A DNA stretch of 64,000 bases. Origin: a bacterium M00.F.Ca.ET.205.01.1.1 (GTDB taxonomy: Bacteria > Pseudomonadota > Alphaproteobacteria > Rhizobiales > Rhizobiaceae). Both the position numbers and the translations under genes were made by a program. The stretch is taken from the NCBI GenBank assembly GCA_004791255.1, contig SRUQ01000008.1, forward strand, positions 124,001 to 188,000. The letters are read 5' to 3'. Below the pieces are notes generated by a model that saw only the letters and a list, made by a program, of their open reading frames with translations, had not been told where the DNA came from and did no database searches. This document shows, piece after piece, positions 1 to 8,342 of this stretch (the first letter of the stretch is position 1; each line of letters starts with the position of its first letter).

Positions 1-630
1 GATGACGGCGTCGTTGATGAATTCCACGGAGATATGCAGGTATTCGGTGCCCGGGGCCTGGGTGACGCGGTCGGTACTCGGCACCAGCGGCGCGATGCTG
101 ACGATGGCCGGCATGCCGCCGAGCGACACCAGATCCTCGGCAACCATCTTGGCCGCGCCTCCGGCCGCCCCCTCGGCCGGAGGTCCGGCGATCAGGCTGC
201 GTAGTTTTTCGACGGTCGGCCGCAAGGCGGCTTCGTCCTCGGCGTAAAGGTTCGCCGCAACCAGCTTTCCCTCGCGCATGGCATGGATCGGACGGCCAGC
301 CGCATCGAGCACGTAGACCCGGTTGTGGCCGTAGTAGGAGTACATCCAGACGCTGAGGTTCTCGGCCATCCACGTCTCGTTGCCGGCCTTGGCGTTGATG
401 ACGGAATCGTCCCAGACCGAGATGCTTTCCTGTTCGCGCTCGACAGCGGCGATCTGGTCCTGCAAGCCATTGGCGAAGAAAATCTTTTGCCGCTCGAGCG
501 AGGCATGGTCGGCCTGCATGGCGGCGTAGAAACCGAAGCCGACGACGATGACCAGGGCGAAAGCGGCGAGCGCCAGCACGGTCAGTGTGACCTGATTGGT
601 CAATGGGCTGCGTTGTGCGCCTGAGTTCAT
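1..630 (-). CDS. CHASE4-domain membrane sensor, probable diguanylate cyclase/phosphodiesterase (partial)
   Basis: The 5' 210 codons of a gene that continues beyond the left edge of the window. The ATG at 630 follows an AGGG about 4 bases upstream. Residues 14-37 form one hydrophobic membrane segment. The following part carries the WDDSV motif (73-77) and a YYGHNRVYVLDAAG stretch (about 98-111), which are the hallmarks of a periplasmic CHASE4 sensor domain. In rhizobia such domains usually sit in front of GGDEF and EAL modules that make or degrade cyclic-di-GMP, but that output half is outside the window, so the activity is inferred only. It is divergent from xseA, with 132 bases between them. 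Confidence 0.72.
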   Translation of the reverse strand, partial: MNSGAQRSPLTNQVTLTVLALAAFALVIVVGFGFYAAMQADHASLERQKIFFANGLQDQIAAVEREQESISVWDDSVINAKAGNETWMAENLSVWMYSYYGHNRVYVLDAAGRPIHAMREGKLVAANLYAEDEAALRPTVEKLRSLIAGPPAEGAAGGAAKMVAEDLVSLGGMPAIVSIAPLVPSTDRVTQAPGTEYLHISVEFINDAVI

Positions 631-762
631 ACGCCCTGGTGGCTCTCCCTGGGCAGGTCGGATCCCGTCCTGCTCTTGGCGCCGACTCAAACAAATCGGA
701 CTTAAGATCGGGTTATGACGCACCGCCTTGACGCCGGCGGATAACACCCGCTCAATCGACCG

Positions 763-2328
763 ATGACCGAGGCAGCATCCGAATCACGAACCAACGCCAC
801 CGAGTACACGGTGAGCGAGATTTCCGGCGCGCTGAAGCGCACCGTCGAGGATGTCTTCGGCAATGTGCGGGTGCGCGGCGAAATCTCGGGCTATCGCGGG
901 CCGCATTCCTCCGGCCATGCCTATTTCGCGCTGAAGGACGACCGCGCGCGGCTCGACGCCGTGGTTTGGAAGGGCACGATGAGCCGGCTGAAATTCCGTC
1001 CCGAGGAAGGGATGGAGGTGATCGCCACCGGCAAGCTCACCACCTATCCCGGCAAGTCCAACTACCAGATCGTCATCGACAATCTGGAGCCTGCCGGCGC
1101 CGGTGCTCTGATGGCGCTGCTGGAGGAACGCAAGCGCCGGCTGCAGGCCGAAGGGCTTTTCGACGCCGAGCGCAAACGCCGGCTGCCGTTCATGCCGCGC
1201 GTCATCGGCGTCGTCACCTCACCGACAGGTGCTGTCATCCGCGACATCATCCACCGCATCAAGGACCGTTTTCCGCTGCATGTGGTGGTCTGGCCGGTGC
1301 GCGTGCAAGGCGAGACGGCGGGCGCGGAAGTGACCAATGCCGTTGCCGGCTTCAATGCGCTGGCATGGGACGGCCCCGTGCGGCGTCCCGACCTGTTGAT
1401 CGTGGCGCGCGGCGGCGGCAGCCTTGAGGACCTCTGGGGGTTCAACGACGAAGCCTTGGCCCGTGCGGTGGCGGCGTCCGCCATTCCGGTGATTTCGGCC
1501 GTCGGCCATGAGACCGACTGGACATTGATCGACCTGGTGGCTGATGTGCGAGCGCCGACGCCGACGGGAGCGGCCGAGATCGCCGTGCCGGTGAAGGCGG
1601 ACCTGGAGGCAACGCTTGCAAGCCTAGGCGCGCGGCTCAAGGCGGCGGTGCTGCGCAATTTCGAGCGCAAACGGCAAGCAGCCCGCGCCGCTGCCCGTGC
1701 ATTGCCCTCGCCCGATCAATTGCTGGCGCTGCCGCGCCGTCGGCTCGACGAGGCGACCAGCCGGCTCGGTCGGGGACTGTCGGTCAGTGTCGAGCGCAAG
1801 CGGGGGCGGCTCACGGCGCAGCGGCTGACGCCGGCCACACTGTCGCGGCGCATGAATGAGGCACGCACGCTGACCGGGCGCGACCTTGCCCGCGCGCAGG
1901 CGGCGTTTTTCGCCATCGTGCGCGAGCGCCGCGCGCGGTTTGCGCGCACCGCGACCAGGCTTTCGCCGGCGCCGATCGTGCGGCGCCAGAAACTGCAAGG
2001 GGATATGCTGGCGGCGCTGGCGCGGCGGCAGGACCGGGCGATCTCGCTGCGGCTCGAACGCCTGCGCGGACAATTGAGCCAAGCCGACCGCCTGCTTGCG
2101 ACGCTGTCGCACAAGGCGGTGCTGGCGCGCGGCTTTGCCCTGGTCAAGGACGCCGACGGGACCGTCATCAAGCAGGCCGCGGACGTGGCGTCCGGCATGG
2201 CGCTGTCGTTGGAATTCGCCGATGGCACCACCGATGCGGTGGCAACCAGCGGTGCGGCGCGGCCAAAGCCGGTCGCCAAACCGGCAACCAAGGCAAAGGA
2301 GCCGGGCAACCAGGGCTCCCTGTTCTGA
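763..2328 (+). CDS. xseA: Exodeoxyribonuclease VII large subunit
   Basis: Large subunit of exonuclease VII, which with XseB degrades single-stranded DNA into short oligonucleotides from both ends. The 521-residue length is a little above the family's usual 400-460. An N-terminal OB-fold (about 15-110, beginning YTVSEISGALKR) binds single-stranded DNA. The catalytic core carries ARGGGSLEDLW (about 215-225) and SAVGHETDWTLIDLVAD (about 243-259), both diagnostic. The middle is a long, Arg/Ala-rich coiled coil with repeated ERKR segments, as expected. The C-terminal tail is low complexity (Pro/Ala/Lys) and ends QGSLF. The downstream peptidase gene starts 9 bases after the stop, so the two are likely co-transcribed. 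No xseB is present in the window. Confidence 0.95.
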   Translation: MTEAASESRTNATEYTVSEISGALKRTVEDVFGNVRVRGEISGYRGPHSSGHAYFALKDDRARLDAVVWKGTMSRLKFRPEEGMEVIATGKLTTYPGKSNYQIVIDNLEPAGAGALMALLEERKRRLQAEGLFDAERKRRLPFMPRVIGVVTSPTGAVIRDIIHRIKDRFPLHVVVWPVRVQGETAGAEVTNAVAGFNALAWDGPVRRPDLLIVARGGGSLEDLWGFNDEALARAVAASAIPVISAVGHETDWTLIDLVADVRAPTPTGAAEIAVPVKADLEATLASLGARLKAAVLRNFERKRQAARAAARALPSPDQLLALPRRRLDEATSRLGRGLSVSVERKRGRLTAQRLTPATLSRRMNEARTLTGRDLARAQAAFFAIVRERRARFARTATRLSPAPIVRRQKLQGDMLAALARRQDRAISLRLERLRGQLSQADRLLATLSHKAVLARGFALVKDADGTVIKQAADVASGMALSLEFADGTTDAVATSGAARPKPVAKPATKAKEPGNQGSLF

Positions 2329-2337
2329 GCACCTGAT

Positions 2338-3453
2338 ATGACAGACAATCCGCACGAGAGAACCCCCTCCGGCAAGCCGCGCGCCCGACAGTTCGGCATC
2401 GGCTTTGAGGGAACGCCGGGGCCGCTCAACGCGATCACCGATGTCGCCGGCGTATCGGTCGGCTATGCGACGCTGATTTCAGGCGACGGTGCGCTCGTCG
2501 TCGGCCAGGGGCCTGTGCGCACCGGCGTCACCGCGATCCTGCCAAGGCCGCGTGCCGAGCTCGCTACGCCCGTCTTTGCCGGCATATTCAGCCAGAACGG
2601 CAATGGCGAGTTGACCGGTTCGCACATCGTCGAGGAAACCGGGGCCTTCAACTTCCCGATCACCATCACCAACACGCATTCCTGCGGCGTCACACGCGAC
2701 GGGACGCTGCGCTGGATGCAGCGCGAACTGCCGGCGGCGGTCAACAGCGCCTGGGGCCTCCCGGTGGCCGCCGAAACCTATGACGGCTTCCTCAACGACA
2801 TTAACGGCCATCATGTCAGCTTCGTGCATGTCGCCCAGGCGCTCGATGGCGCGGGCAACGGCGCGATCGAGGAAGGCAGCGTCGGAGGCGGCACGGGCAT
2901 GATCGCCTTCGGCTTCAAGGCCGGCTCCGGCACCGCCTCGCGCATTGTCGAATGGCAAGGCCGCACTCACACGGTCGGCGCTTTCGTGCAGGCGAATTTC
3001 GGCAAGCGGCGCAATTTCATGCTTCGTGGAGAGCGCGTCGGGCCGCAACTCGTCGAACCGGCGATCCGCGAAGGCACGCCACGCGCCGAGAAGGGCTCCA
3101 TCATCGCCGTCATCGCCACCGACGCGCCGTTCCTGCCGCACCAGATGAAGCGGCTGGCCCGCCGCGTGCCGCTCGGCGTCGCCATGACCGGGGGCTTCGG
3201 CTACCACAGTTCGGGTGACATCTTCCTCGCCTTCTCGACCGCCAATGCGGATGCCGCGCTGGGCCTATCGGGCCGGATCGCCAACGCCGATTTCATCCCC
3301 GACACCGACATCGACCCGTTTTTCGATGCGGTGATCCAGACCGTCGAGGAGGCGATCCTCAACGCGATGGTGGCCAATGACGACATGACCGGGCGCGACG
3401 GCAATTTCGTCCCGGCGCTGCCAAAGGCATGGCTGATAGAGAAGTTTGGCTGA
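2338..3453 (+). CDS. P1 family (DmpA-like) aminopeptidase
   Basis: A 371-residue member of peptidase family S58/P1, the self-processing N-terminal-nucleophile hydrolases typified by the L-aminopeptidase/D-esterase DmpA. The family start (FGIGFEGTPGPLNAITDVAGV) is present near residues 20-40. The likely autocleavage site is Gly180-Ser181 within EEGSVGGGTG, after which Ser181 becomes the new N-terminal nucleophile of the small chain. No signal peptide is seen, so it should be cytoplasmic. The gene starts only 9 bases after xseA, with no clear ribosome site, so translation may depend on coupling to xseA. Substrate is unknown; members cleave small peptides, amides or beta-peptides. Confidence 0.88.
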   Translation: MTDNPHERTPSGKPRARQFGIGFEGTPGPLNAITDVAGVSVGYATLISGDGALVVGQGPVRTGVTAILPRPRAELATPVFAGIFSQNGNGELTGSHIVEETGAFNFPITITNTHSCGVTRDGTLRWMQRELPAAVNSAWGLPVAAETYDGFLNDINGHHVSFVHVAQALDGAGNGAIEEGSVGGGTGMIAFGFKAGSGTASRIVEWQGRTHTVGAFVQANFGKRRNFMLRGERVGPQLVEPAIREGTPRAEKGSIIAVIATDAPFLPHQMKRLARRVPLGVAMTGGFGYHSSGDIFLAFSTANADAALGLSGRIANADFIPDTDIDPFFDAVIQTVEEAILNAMVANDDMTGRDGNFVPALPKAWLIEKFG

Positions 3454-3477
3454 AAAGCGCTTTTGGACGAGGGCTGA

Positions 3478-3506
3478 AAACAAAAACGCGGGCCGACAGC
3501 CCGCGT
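3478..3506 (-). terminator. Rho-independent terminator of the DUF768 gene
   Basis: An 8-bp stem (ACGCGGGC at 3486-3493 pairing with 3499-3506) with a 5-base loop. Read on the minus strand it is followed by TTTTTGTTTTC, a good U-tract. It lies 29 bases past the stop of the minus-strand DUF768 gene. It also sits just past the end of the plus-strand peptidase gene, where its arms may act in the other direction, but the plus-side tail lacks a T run. Confidence 0.75.
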
Positions 3507-3534
3507 TCTGGTTCAGAATGGGTATGCCTACGCG

Positions 3535-3783
3535 TTATTCCGCGGCCTTGTCAGGTGCCTGCTGATGCTCGTCGGCTTCGGCCGCTTCCTCGAGCCTTGA
3601 GGCAATGAGTTCCTGGATGTCGCCGACTTCTTCCTGGATATCCTCCAGGGGGATGCCGATCTCGGCCGCGCGGGCGGCGCATTCCTTGGCCAGGGTTTCG
3701 GCTTCGACCTTGGCTGGCGAGGGCTGGCAATGGACCTTCTCGCCAATCCATCCGCGCAAGAACTCGATCGCATGTTCACTCAT
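3535..3783 (-). CDS. DUF768 family small protein
   Basis: An 82-residue acidic protein. The opening MSEHAIEFLRGWI followed by alternating Glu/Ala helices (LAKECAARAAEIGIPLEDIQEEVGDI) matches DUF768, a family known almost only from Mesorhizobium, often in many paralogous copies, with no assigned function. It has no membrane segment or signal peptide. The start at 3783 is preferred over an upstream in-frame codon at 3906 because it has AGGGA about 9 bases before it and begins at the family's conserved N-terminus. A terminator follows. Monocistronic. Confidence 0.75.
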   Translation of the reverse strand: MSEHAIEFLRGWIGEKVHCQPSPAKVEAETLAKECAARAAEIGIPLEDIQEEVGDIQELIASRLEEAAEADEHQQAPDKAAE

Positions 3784-4191
3784 ACTTGTGTTCCCTGGCG
3801 GCAAAGCCGGTTGGTAATCATAAACGTTGCCACCCCGCGAAGGATGCATGTTCCCATTCCAGCCGAGTCGCCGCCGGCCCGCAAGCCGACGTCGTGCAAG
3901 GTCCACAGAGCGGAAGGTGACAGAGGATTGAAGAACATTTTCTGATTCTGGGGGACTGATACCGTTGCGGGAATCCTGTCCCGCGGCGAGAGGCTGCTTC
4001 TACTTGCTTCTTACGGCTTTCAGTCCGTTTGCATCTCAATGGCTGTTACAACAGCTGTCCGGTGACCCTGCCCTTGGCGGGCACGCGCCATCGAAGCCGC
4101 CGCTATATAGTGATATCCTCATGCAATGTCGACTCTCCCTTGCTGCTGTGCACAAAAGGCCCCCGTTTGACCGTCCGGATAGATGTTCCGG
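3784..4191. other. 408-bp intergenic region, no gene seen
   Basis: Upstream region of the DUF768 gene on one side and downstream region of the SDR gene on the other. Short open frames exist but none has codon bias or a family signature. It contains a 14-base inverted repeat (GCTGTT-AC-AACAGC, 4042-4055) of unknown role and, at its right end, a weak hairpin overlapping the SDR stop. Confidence 0.5.
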
Positions 4192-4196
4192 TCAAA
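4166..4196 (-). terminator. Possible weak terminator hairpin after the SDR gene
   Basis: Inverted arms TTTGACCG (4166-4173) and CGGTCAAA (4189-4196). The upstream arm overlaps the SDR stop codon. On the minus strand the hairpin is followed by CGGGGGCCTTTTGTG, which holds only a short T run after a GC stretch, so terminator function is uncertain. Confidence 0.35.
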
Positions 4197-4881
4197 AGTT
4201 TTCGACCCAGGGCCTGAGCTCCAGTTCCCAGGTCCAGGCGCTGCGGTGCTGGCGGTGGATGCCGAGATAGGCCTCGGCGATCGCGTCCGGCGACAGCCTG
4301 CGATCCTCAGAGTCGGGAGCCTGGCCGGAAGCCGCGGCGGCGATAGCGCCATCGATGATGAAATGCGCGACGTGGATGTTCTTGGGCGCCAGTTCACGCG
4401 CCATGGACTGCGCCAGACCGCGCAGGCCGAATTTCGGCATGGCGAAACCGGCCGAGCCGGCGAAACCCTTGACGCTTGCCGTTGCCCCGGTGAACAGGAT
4501 CGAGCCTTCGCCGCGTGCCAGCAGCCGGCGCGCCGCCTGCTGGCCGACCAGGAAGCCGCCATAGGTACCGACCAGCAAGGCCTGCCGGACAGTCTCGGGA
4601 TCGAGGTCGCCGAGCGGCCCGCGCGCCCGCCCGCTGGCGTTGAAGATGGCAAGCGACAGCGGCCCGGCCTGGTCCGCGACCTCGAACAGGTGTTCGACCG
4701 ACGCGGGGTCGGACACATCGGTCGCCACGGCCTGCGCGCCGGTCTCGGCCAGCAATGCGCCGAGTTTGTCGATATTGCGGGCGGCGAGCACGACGCGAAA
4801 GCCCTGCCGGGTCAAAAGACGCGCCAGCGAGGCGCTCAAGCCAGCACCGGCGCCGGCGATCACTGCGACATTGGATGTCAT
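4192..4881 (-). CDS. SDR-family NAD(P)-binding protein with Phe at the catalytic Tyr position
   Basis: A 229-residue Rossmann protein. The glycine-rich cofactor loop is GAGAGLSAS (10-18), the NASG motif is at 81-84, and the substrate-site serine region is TGATAS (131-136). The usual YxxxK catalytic pair reads F146-A-M-P-K150, so the catalytic tyrosine is replaced by phenylalanine while lysine is kept. I recall a proteobacterial SDR subgroup with the same FxxxK core and an IHVAHxxIDG tail, and this protein has that tail (about 168-177), so the change is probably a subgroup trait, not a mutation. The start at 4881 has AAGGAGAGG 6 bases upstream. Reaction unknown; conventional dehydrogenase chemistry is doubtful. 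Confidence 0.8.
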   Translation of the reverse strand: MTSNVAVIAGAGAGLSASLARLLTRQGFRVVLAARNIDKLGALLAETGAQAVATDVSDPASVEHLFEVADQAGPLSLAIFNASGRARGPLGDLDPETVRQALLVGTYGGFLVGQQAARRLLARGEGSILFTGATASVKGFAGSAGFAMPKFGLRGLAQSMARELAPKNIHVAHFIIDGAIAAAASGQAPDSEDRRLSPDAIAEAYLGIHRQHRSAWTWELELRPWVENF

Positions 4882-4965
4882 GAGACCTCTCCTTCGTTCC
4901 GTGGACGGATGACGTGACAGACGTTGCCGGATCAGCTCCGCGCAGGCAATGCACACGATAGGCCA

Positions 4966-4996
4966 AGAAAAAAGCCGGGCGCGAAAACGGCCCGGC
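4966..4996 (-). terminator. Rho-independent terminator after the dioxygenase gene
   Basis: Stem GCCGGGC (4974-4980) with GCCCGGC (4990-4996). On the minus strand the stem runs into TTTTTTCTT. It lies about 160 bases past the dioxygenase stop and about 85 bases before the SDR start, so it would insulate the two minus-strand genes. Confidence 0.65.
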
Positions 4997-5158
4997 CAAA
5001 AGAGAAGGTGATAACCTTCAGAGGGGAACACCGTTCGGTGGAATGGGAGGAAACCCCCGAACGATCATCCTATCCTGAGCCTATTTTCTTCTGATGACGA
5101 CGAATGCCATTCTAAAATCGGCCGACATGGCAGAAAATCCCTGCTTTCCCGGATGAAA

Positions 5159-6178
5159 TCAGCATGCCCGGGCTTCCGGCTCGAGCAGATCGGCATAGTG
5201 GCGCCGCGCCACATCGGGATGCGAGCGCAGCCGGCTCTTCAGCACGTTGGTGCCGACATCGCGAAACAGCGGATTGTCCGGATCGCTGGCGGGACCCCGC
5301 GCCTGCGCCGCCAATTCTTCGGAAAGGCCAAGCAGCGGGATGGTGGCATCGAGCCGGGCGCTGAAGAAGAACGGCACCGAAATGCGCTCGACGCCGGCGG
5401 GCGGCGTCACCACGCGGTGCACGGTGGCGCGCAGATAGCCGTTCGAGGCCAGTTCGAGCAATTCGCCGATGTTGACGACCAGCGTTCCGGGGATCGGGTC
5501 GACATCAACCCAGCTGCCGTCGTAGTCGACCTGCAGCCCCTTGTTGTCGTCCTGGAGCAGCAGCGTCAGGAAGCCGCCATCCTTGTGCGCGCCGACGCCC
5601 TGGTCGCCGCCGGTCGCTTCGCGGCCGGGGTAGCGCACGATCTTCATGCGATGGTTAGGCTCTGCGTCATAGATCGGATCGAAGGCATCCTCGGGCTGGT
5701 CGAGTGATAGCACGAAGGCCTTGAGCAGGCGAATGGCCACCGCCGTCACCCTAGCCTGCCATGTGAGCAGCGCCGGCTTCAGCTCCGGCAATGCCGCTGG
5801 CCACTGGTTCGGACCCTGCAGCCGCGTCCAGGCGGGCACGCCGGGGCCTTGCGCGATCGCCTGGCGCTCGACGCCGATGTCGAGCTGTTCGCGCCAGTCC
5901 GCCTTGCCCCTCGTCAGTTCGCCGCCGGCACGCGTATAACCGCGAAACTGCGAGGACTTGACCATCTCGATCGCCAGCTTTTCCCCTTCCGGCAAGGCGA
6001 AGAACCGCCGCGAGGCACTGAGCACCTCGCTGATGTCGGCCCATGGGATGCCGTGGCCGGCCAGGTAGAAAAAGCCGATGTCGCGCGAGGCGGAGCGCAG
6101 ATCCGCCAGAAATGTGCGGCGCTCCGAGGCGCCTTGTTCGAGACGGCTCAGATCGAGCACGGGCACTATTCTGGGCAT
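5159..6178 (-). CDS. Isopenicillin-N-synthase-like 2-oxoglutarate/Fe(II) dioxygenase
   Basis: A 339-residue non-haem iron oxygenase. The N-terminal DIOX_N part starts MPRIVPVLDLSRL and includes GFFYLAGHGI (35-44). The C-terminal double-stranded beta-helix has the iron ligands H198-x-D200 (GAHKDGG) and H254 (TVHRV), and the 2-oxoglutarate-binding R265-x-S267 (ERISVPF). All catalytic residues are intact. The start at 6178 was chosen over one ten codons upstream because AAGGAG lies 6 bases before it and the conserved N-terminus begins there. Substrate cannot be assigned: members act on amino acids, antibiotics, ethylene precursors or flavonoid-like compounds. It stands alone on the minus strand and is divergent from the ABC exporter pair. 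Confidence 0.88.
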   Translation of the reverse strand: MPRIVPVLDLSRLEQGASERRTFLADLRSASRDIGFFYLAGHGIPWADISEVLSASRRFFALPEGEKLAIEMVKSSQFRGYTRAGGELTRGKADWREQLDIGVERQAIAQGPGVPAWTRLQGPNQWPAALPELKPALLTWQARVTAVAIRLLKAFVLSLDQPEDAFDPIYDAEPNHRMKIVRYPGREATGGDQGVGAHKDGGFLTLLLQDDNKGLQVDYDGSWVDVDPIPGTLVVNIGELLELASNGYLRATVHRVVTPPAGVERISVPFFFSARLDATIPLLGLSEELAAQARGPASDPDNPLFRDVGTNVLKSRLRSHPDVARRHYADLLEPEARAC

Positions 6179-6434
6179 GTCGGGCTCCTTCCCCATCGAG
6201 GGCCGCAAGTGTCATCGACTTCAATCTGCCGGGAAAGGAACGATCGGCCCTTCCCGGCCAGTGCGACGAACAATTTTTCCATTTAGACGGGCGGCGTGAT
6301 GATGAGCACGATCATCGCGCGAGGTTGGATGCACGATCCGGGCGCCATGTTCACATTCATTTCAGGCACAGTGCGATGCCCTCATTGGCCCTTGAAGGGT
6401 CAAGTCGGACACGCGTACCATCCAATGGCTTGAA

Positions 6435-8342
6435 GTGAGTCTGTCACATTCGTCCGAGCTAATGCCCGGATTGATTTGGATAATTTCCTTGAATACGCAA
6501 GCAATCGGCAGCGCGCCGGAGCGCGGCAAATCGTTTGCCCATGTGGCGGAAGCGTCCTGGGGCAAGGGCCTCAGCACCTTGCTCCGGATCGTGCGCATGA
6601 CGCTGCGCCATCCCTGGCAAGTCGCGATCACGCTGGTCTCGACCTTCATTGCCGCAACGCTGCAGCTTTTCATTCCGCGCCTCTTGGGGCGCGCCATCGA
6701 CCAGGCGCAGGGCGTGGTGGCGGCCGGAGGCGCTGCGGCGGAGCATGCGCTGTGGAACACGGCGCTGATACTGCTCGCCGTCAGCGTCCTGCGCGGTCTC
6801 TTCACGATGGCGCAGAACTATTACGGCGAGGCCGTCGGCCATCGGACCGGCTATGAACTGCGGCTTGCCTTTTACGAGAAGATCCAGCGCCTGAGCTTTG
6901 CCTATCACGACAGGGTCCACACCGGCGACCTGATCACGCTCGGGCTGCTCGACCTCGACGGCGTGCGCATGTTCTTTGCCACCGGCATTTTGCGCGTCGT
7001 CCTGCTCGGCGTGTTGATCGGTGTCGGCGCTTACCTTTTGATCAGCACCGACCTCGTGCTCGGATTGCTCAGTCTCAGCTTCGTGCCGTTCGTGGCCTGG
7101 CGCTCCTCGGTCACCCAGCTCAAGCTGCGCAGCACCTGGTTGACACTGCAGGAGAGGCTGTCGGTGCTGAGCCGGGTTATGGACGAGAACCTCGGCGGCA
7201 TCCGCGTCGTGCGCGCCTTCGCGGCGCAGGATCACGAGATGGAAAAATTCGACCGCGCCAAGCAGGATGCGCTGGCCCTGGCCAATAGGCGCGTCGAGAT
7301 CCGCGTCGGCAACACCAGCGCCATGAACTTCTCCTTCCTGGCCGCCATGGGCCTGGTGCTGTGGTTCGGCGGCCAGAAGGTGATCGCGGGCCAGATCAGC
7401 GTCGGCACGCTGGCGCAGTTCCTGACCTTCATGACCATCCTGCAGATGCCGGTGCGCCAGCTCGGCCTGATGGTCAACTCGTTCGCGCGCGCCTCGACCT
7501 GCGGCACGCGGCTGTTCGAACTGCTCGACACGGAGCTCGACATCGAGGACGCGCCCGACGCCAGGGACCTCGTCGTCACCGACGGCTTGCTGCGTTTCGA
7601 CAATGTCGGTTTCCGCTATGAGGGTGCCAGCGGCCGGCCGGCGCTGTCGGGCATCTCCTTCGAGGCCAGGCCCGGCGAGACCGTCGGCATCGTCGGCCCG
7701 CCAGGCAGCGGCAAGTCGACCATCGCGCACCTGATCCCGCGCTTCTACGACGTGACTTCAGGCACGATCACCCTCGACGGACAGGACATCCGCGGGGTCA
7801 CGCTGCAATCGCTACGCAAGGCGGTCGGCGTCGTACAGCAGGACGCCTTCCTGTTCACCACCTCGATCGAGAACAATATCGCCTATGGCAATCCGTGGGC
7901 GCGCGAGACCCGTATCGAGCGCGCGGCGGAGTCGGCGCAACTGCACAACTACATCATCGGGCTTCCGGCGGGCTACACCACGGTCGTCGGCGAACGCGGC
8001 GCGTCGCTTTCCGGCGGCCAGCGGCAGCGCCTGACCATCGCGCGCAGCCTGATGCTGCGGCCGTCGGTGCTGGTCTTCGACGATTCCACCGCGGCCGTCG
8101 ACGCCGGCACCGAGCAGCGCATCCGTGCGGCGATGAAGCGCTTCGCTAAGGACCGCGTCACGCTCATCATCTCGCACCGGCTGAGTTCGCTGATGCATGC
8201 CGACCAGATCCTGTTCGTCGACGGTGGCCGGATCGTCGAGCGCGGCACGCATGAGGAGTTGCTGGCGCTCGGTGGACGCTATCGCGCGCTCTACGACCTG
8301 CAGCTGCGGCCGGACGAAGACCGGCTCGAGGGAGCCGCCTGA
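6435..8342 (+). CDS. ABC exporter half-transporter, subunit 1 (noncanonical NBD)
   Basis: About 635 residues: a six-helix transmembrane domain (about 45-335) fused to an ATP-binding domain (about 385-620). The Walker A is GPPGSGKST (about 421), the signature is LSGGQ (about 525) and the H-loop is ISHR. The Walker B is LVFDDST, so the catalytic glutamate after the conserved Asp is replaced by Asp. The stop overlaps the next gene's ATG (TGATG), so the two subunits are coupled and probably form a heterodimer. The exact start is unclear: GTG 6435, ATG 6462 and TTG 6489 are all possible and none has a strong ribosome site. Substrate unknown; relatives export lipids, drugs or peptides. Confidence 0.88.
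   Translation: MSLSHSSELMPGLIWIISLNTQAIGSAPERGKSFAHVAEASWGKGLSTLLRIVRMTLRHPWQVAITLVSTFIAATLQLFIPRLLGRAIDQAQGVVAAGGAAAEHALWNTALILLAVSVLRGLFTMAQNYYGEAVGHRTGYELRLAFYEKIQRLSFAYHDRVHTGDLITLGLLDLDGVRMFFATGILRVVLLGVLIGVGAYLLISTDLVLGLLSLSFVPFVAWRSSVTQLKLRSTWLTLQERLSVLSRVMDENLGGIRVVRAFAAQDHEMEKFDRAKQDALALANRRVEIRVGNTSAMNFSFLAAMGLVLWFGGQKVIAGQISVGTLAQFLTFMTILQMPVRQLGLMVNSFARASTCGTRLFELLDTELDIEDAPDARDLVVTDGLLRFDNVGFRYEGASGRPALSGISFEARPGETVGIVGPPGSGKSTIAHLIPRFYDVTSGTITLDGQDIRGVTLQSLRKAVGVVQQDAFLFTTSIENNIAYGNPWARETRIERAAESAQLHNYIIGLPAGYTTVVGERGASLSGGQRQRLTIARSLMLRPSVLVFDDSTAAVDAGTEQRIRAAMKRFAKDRVTLIISHRLSSLMHADQILFVDGGRIVERGTHEELLALGGRYRALYDLQLRPDEDRLEGAA

Noticed and set aside
2479..3207. 242-codon antisense frame over the P1 peptidase
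   Set aside because: No conserved motifs, and the peptidase frame is clearly coding.
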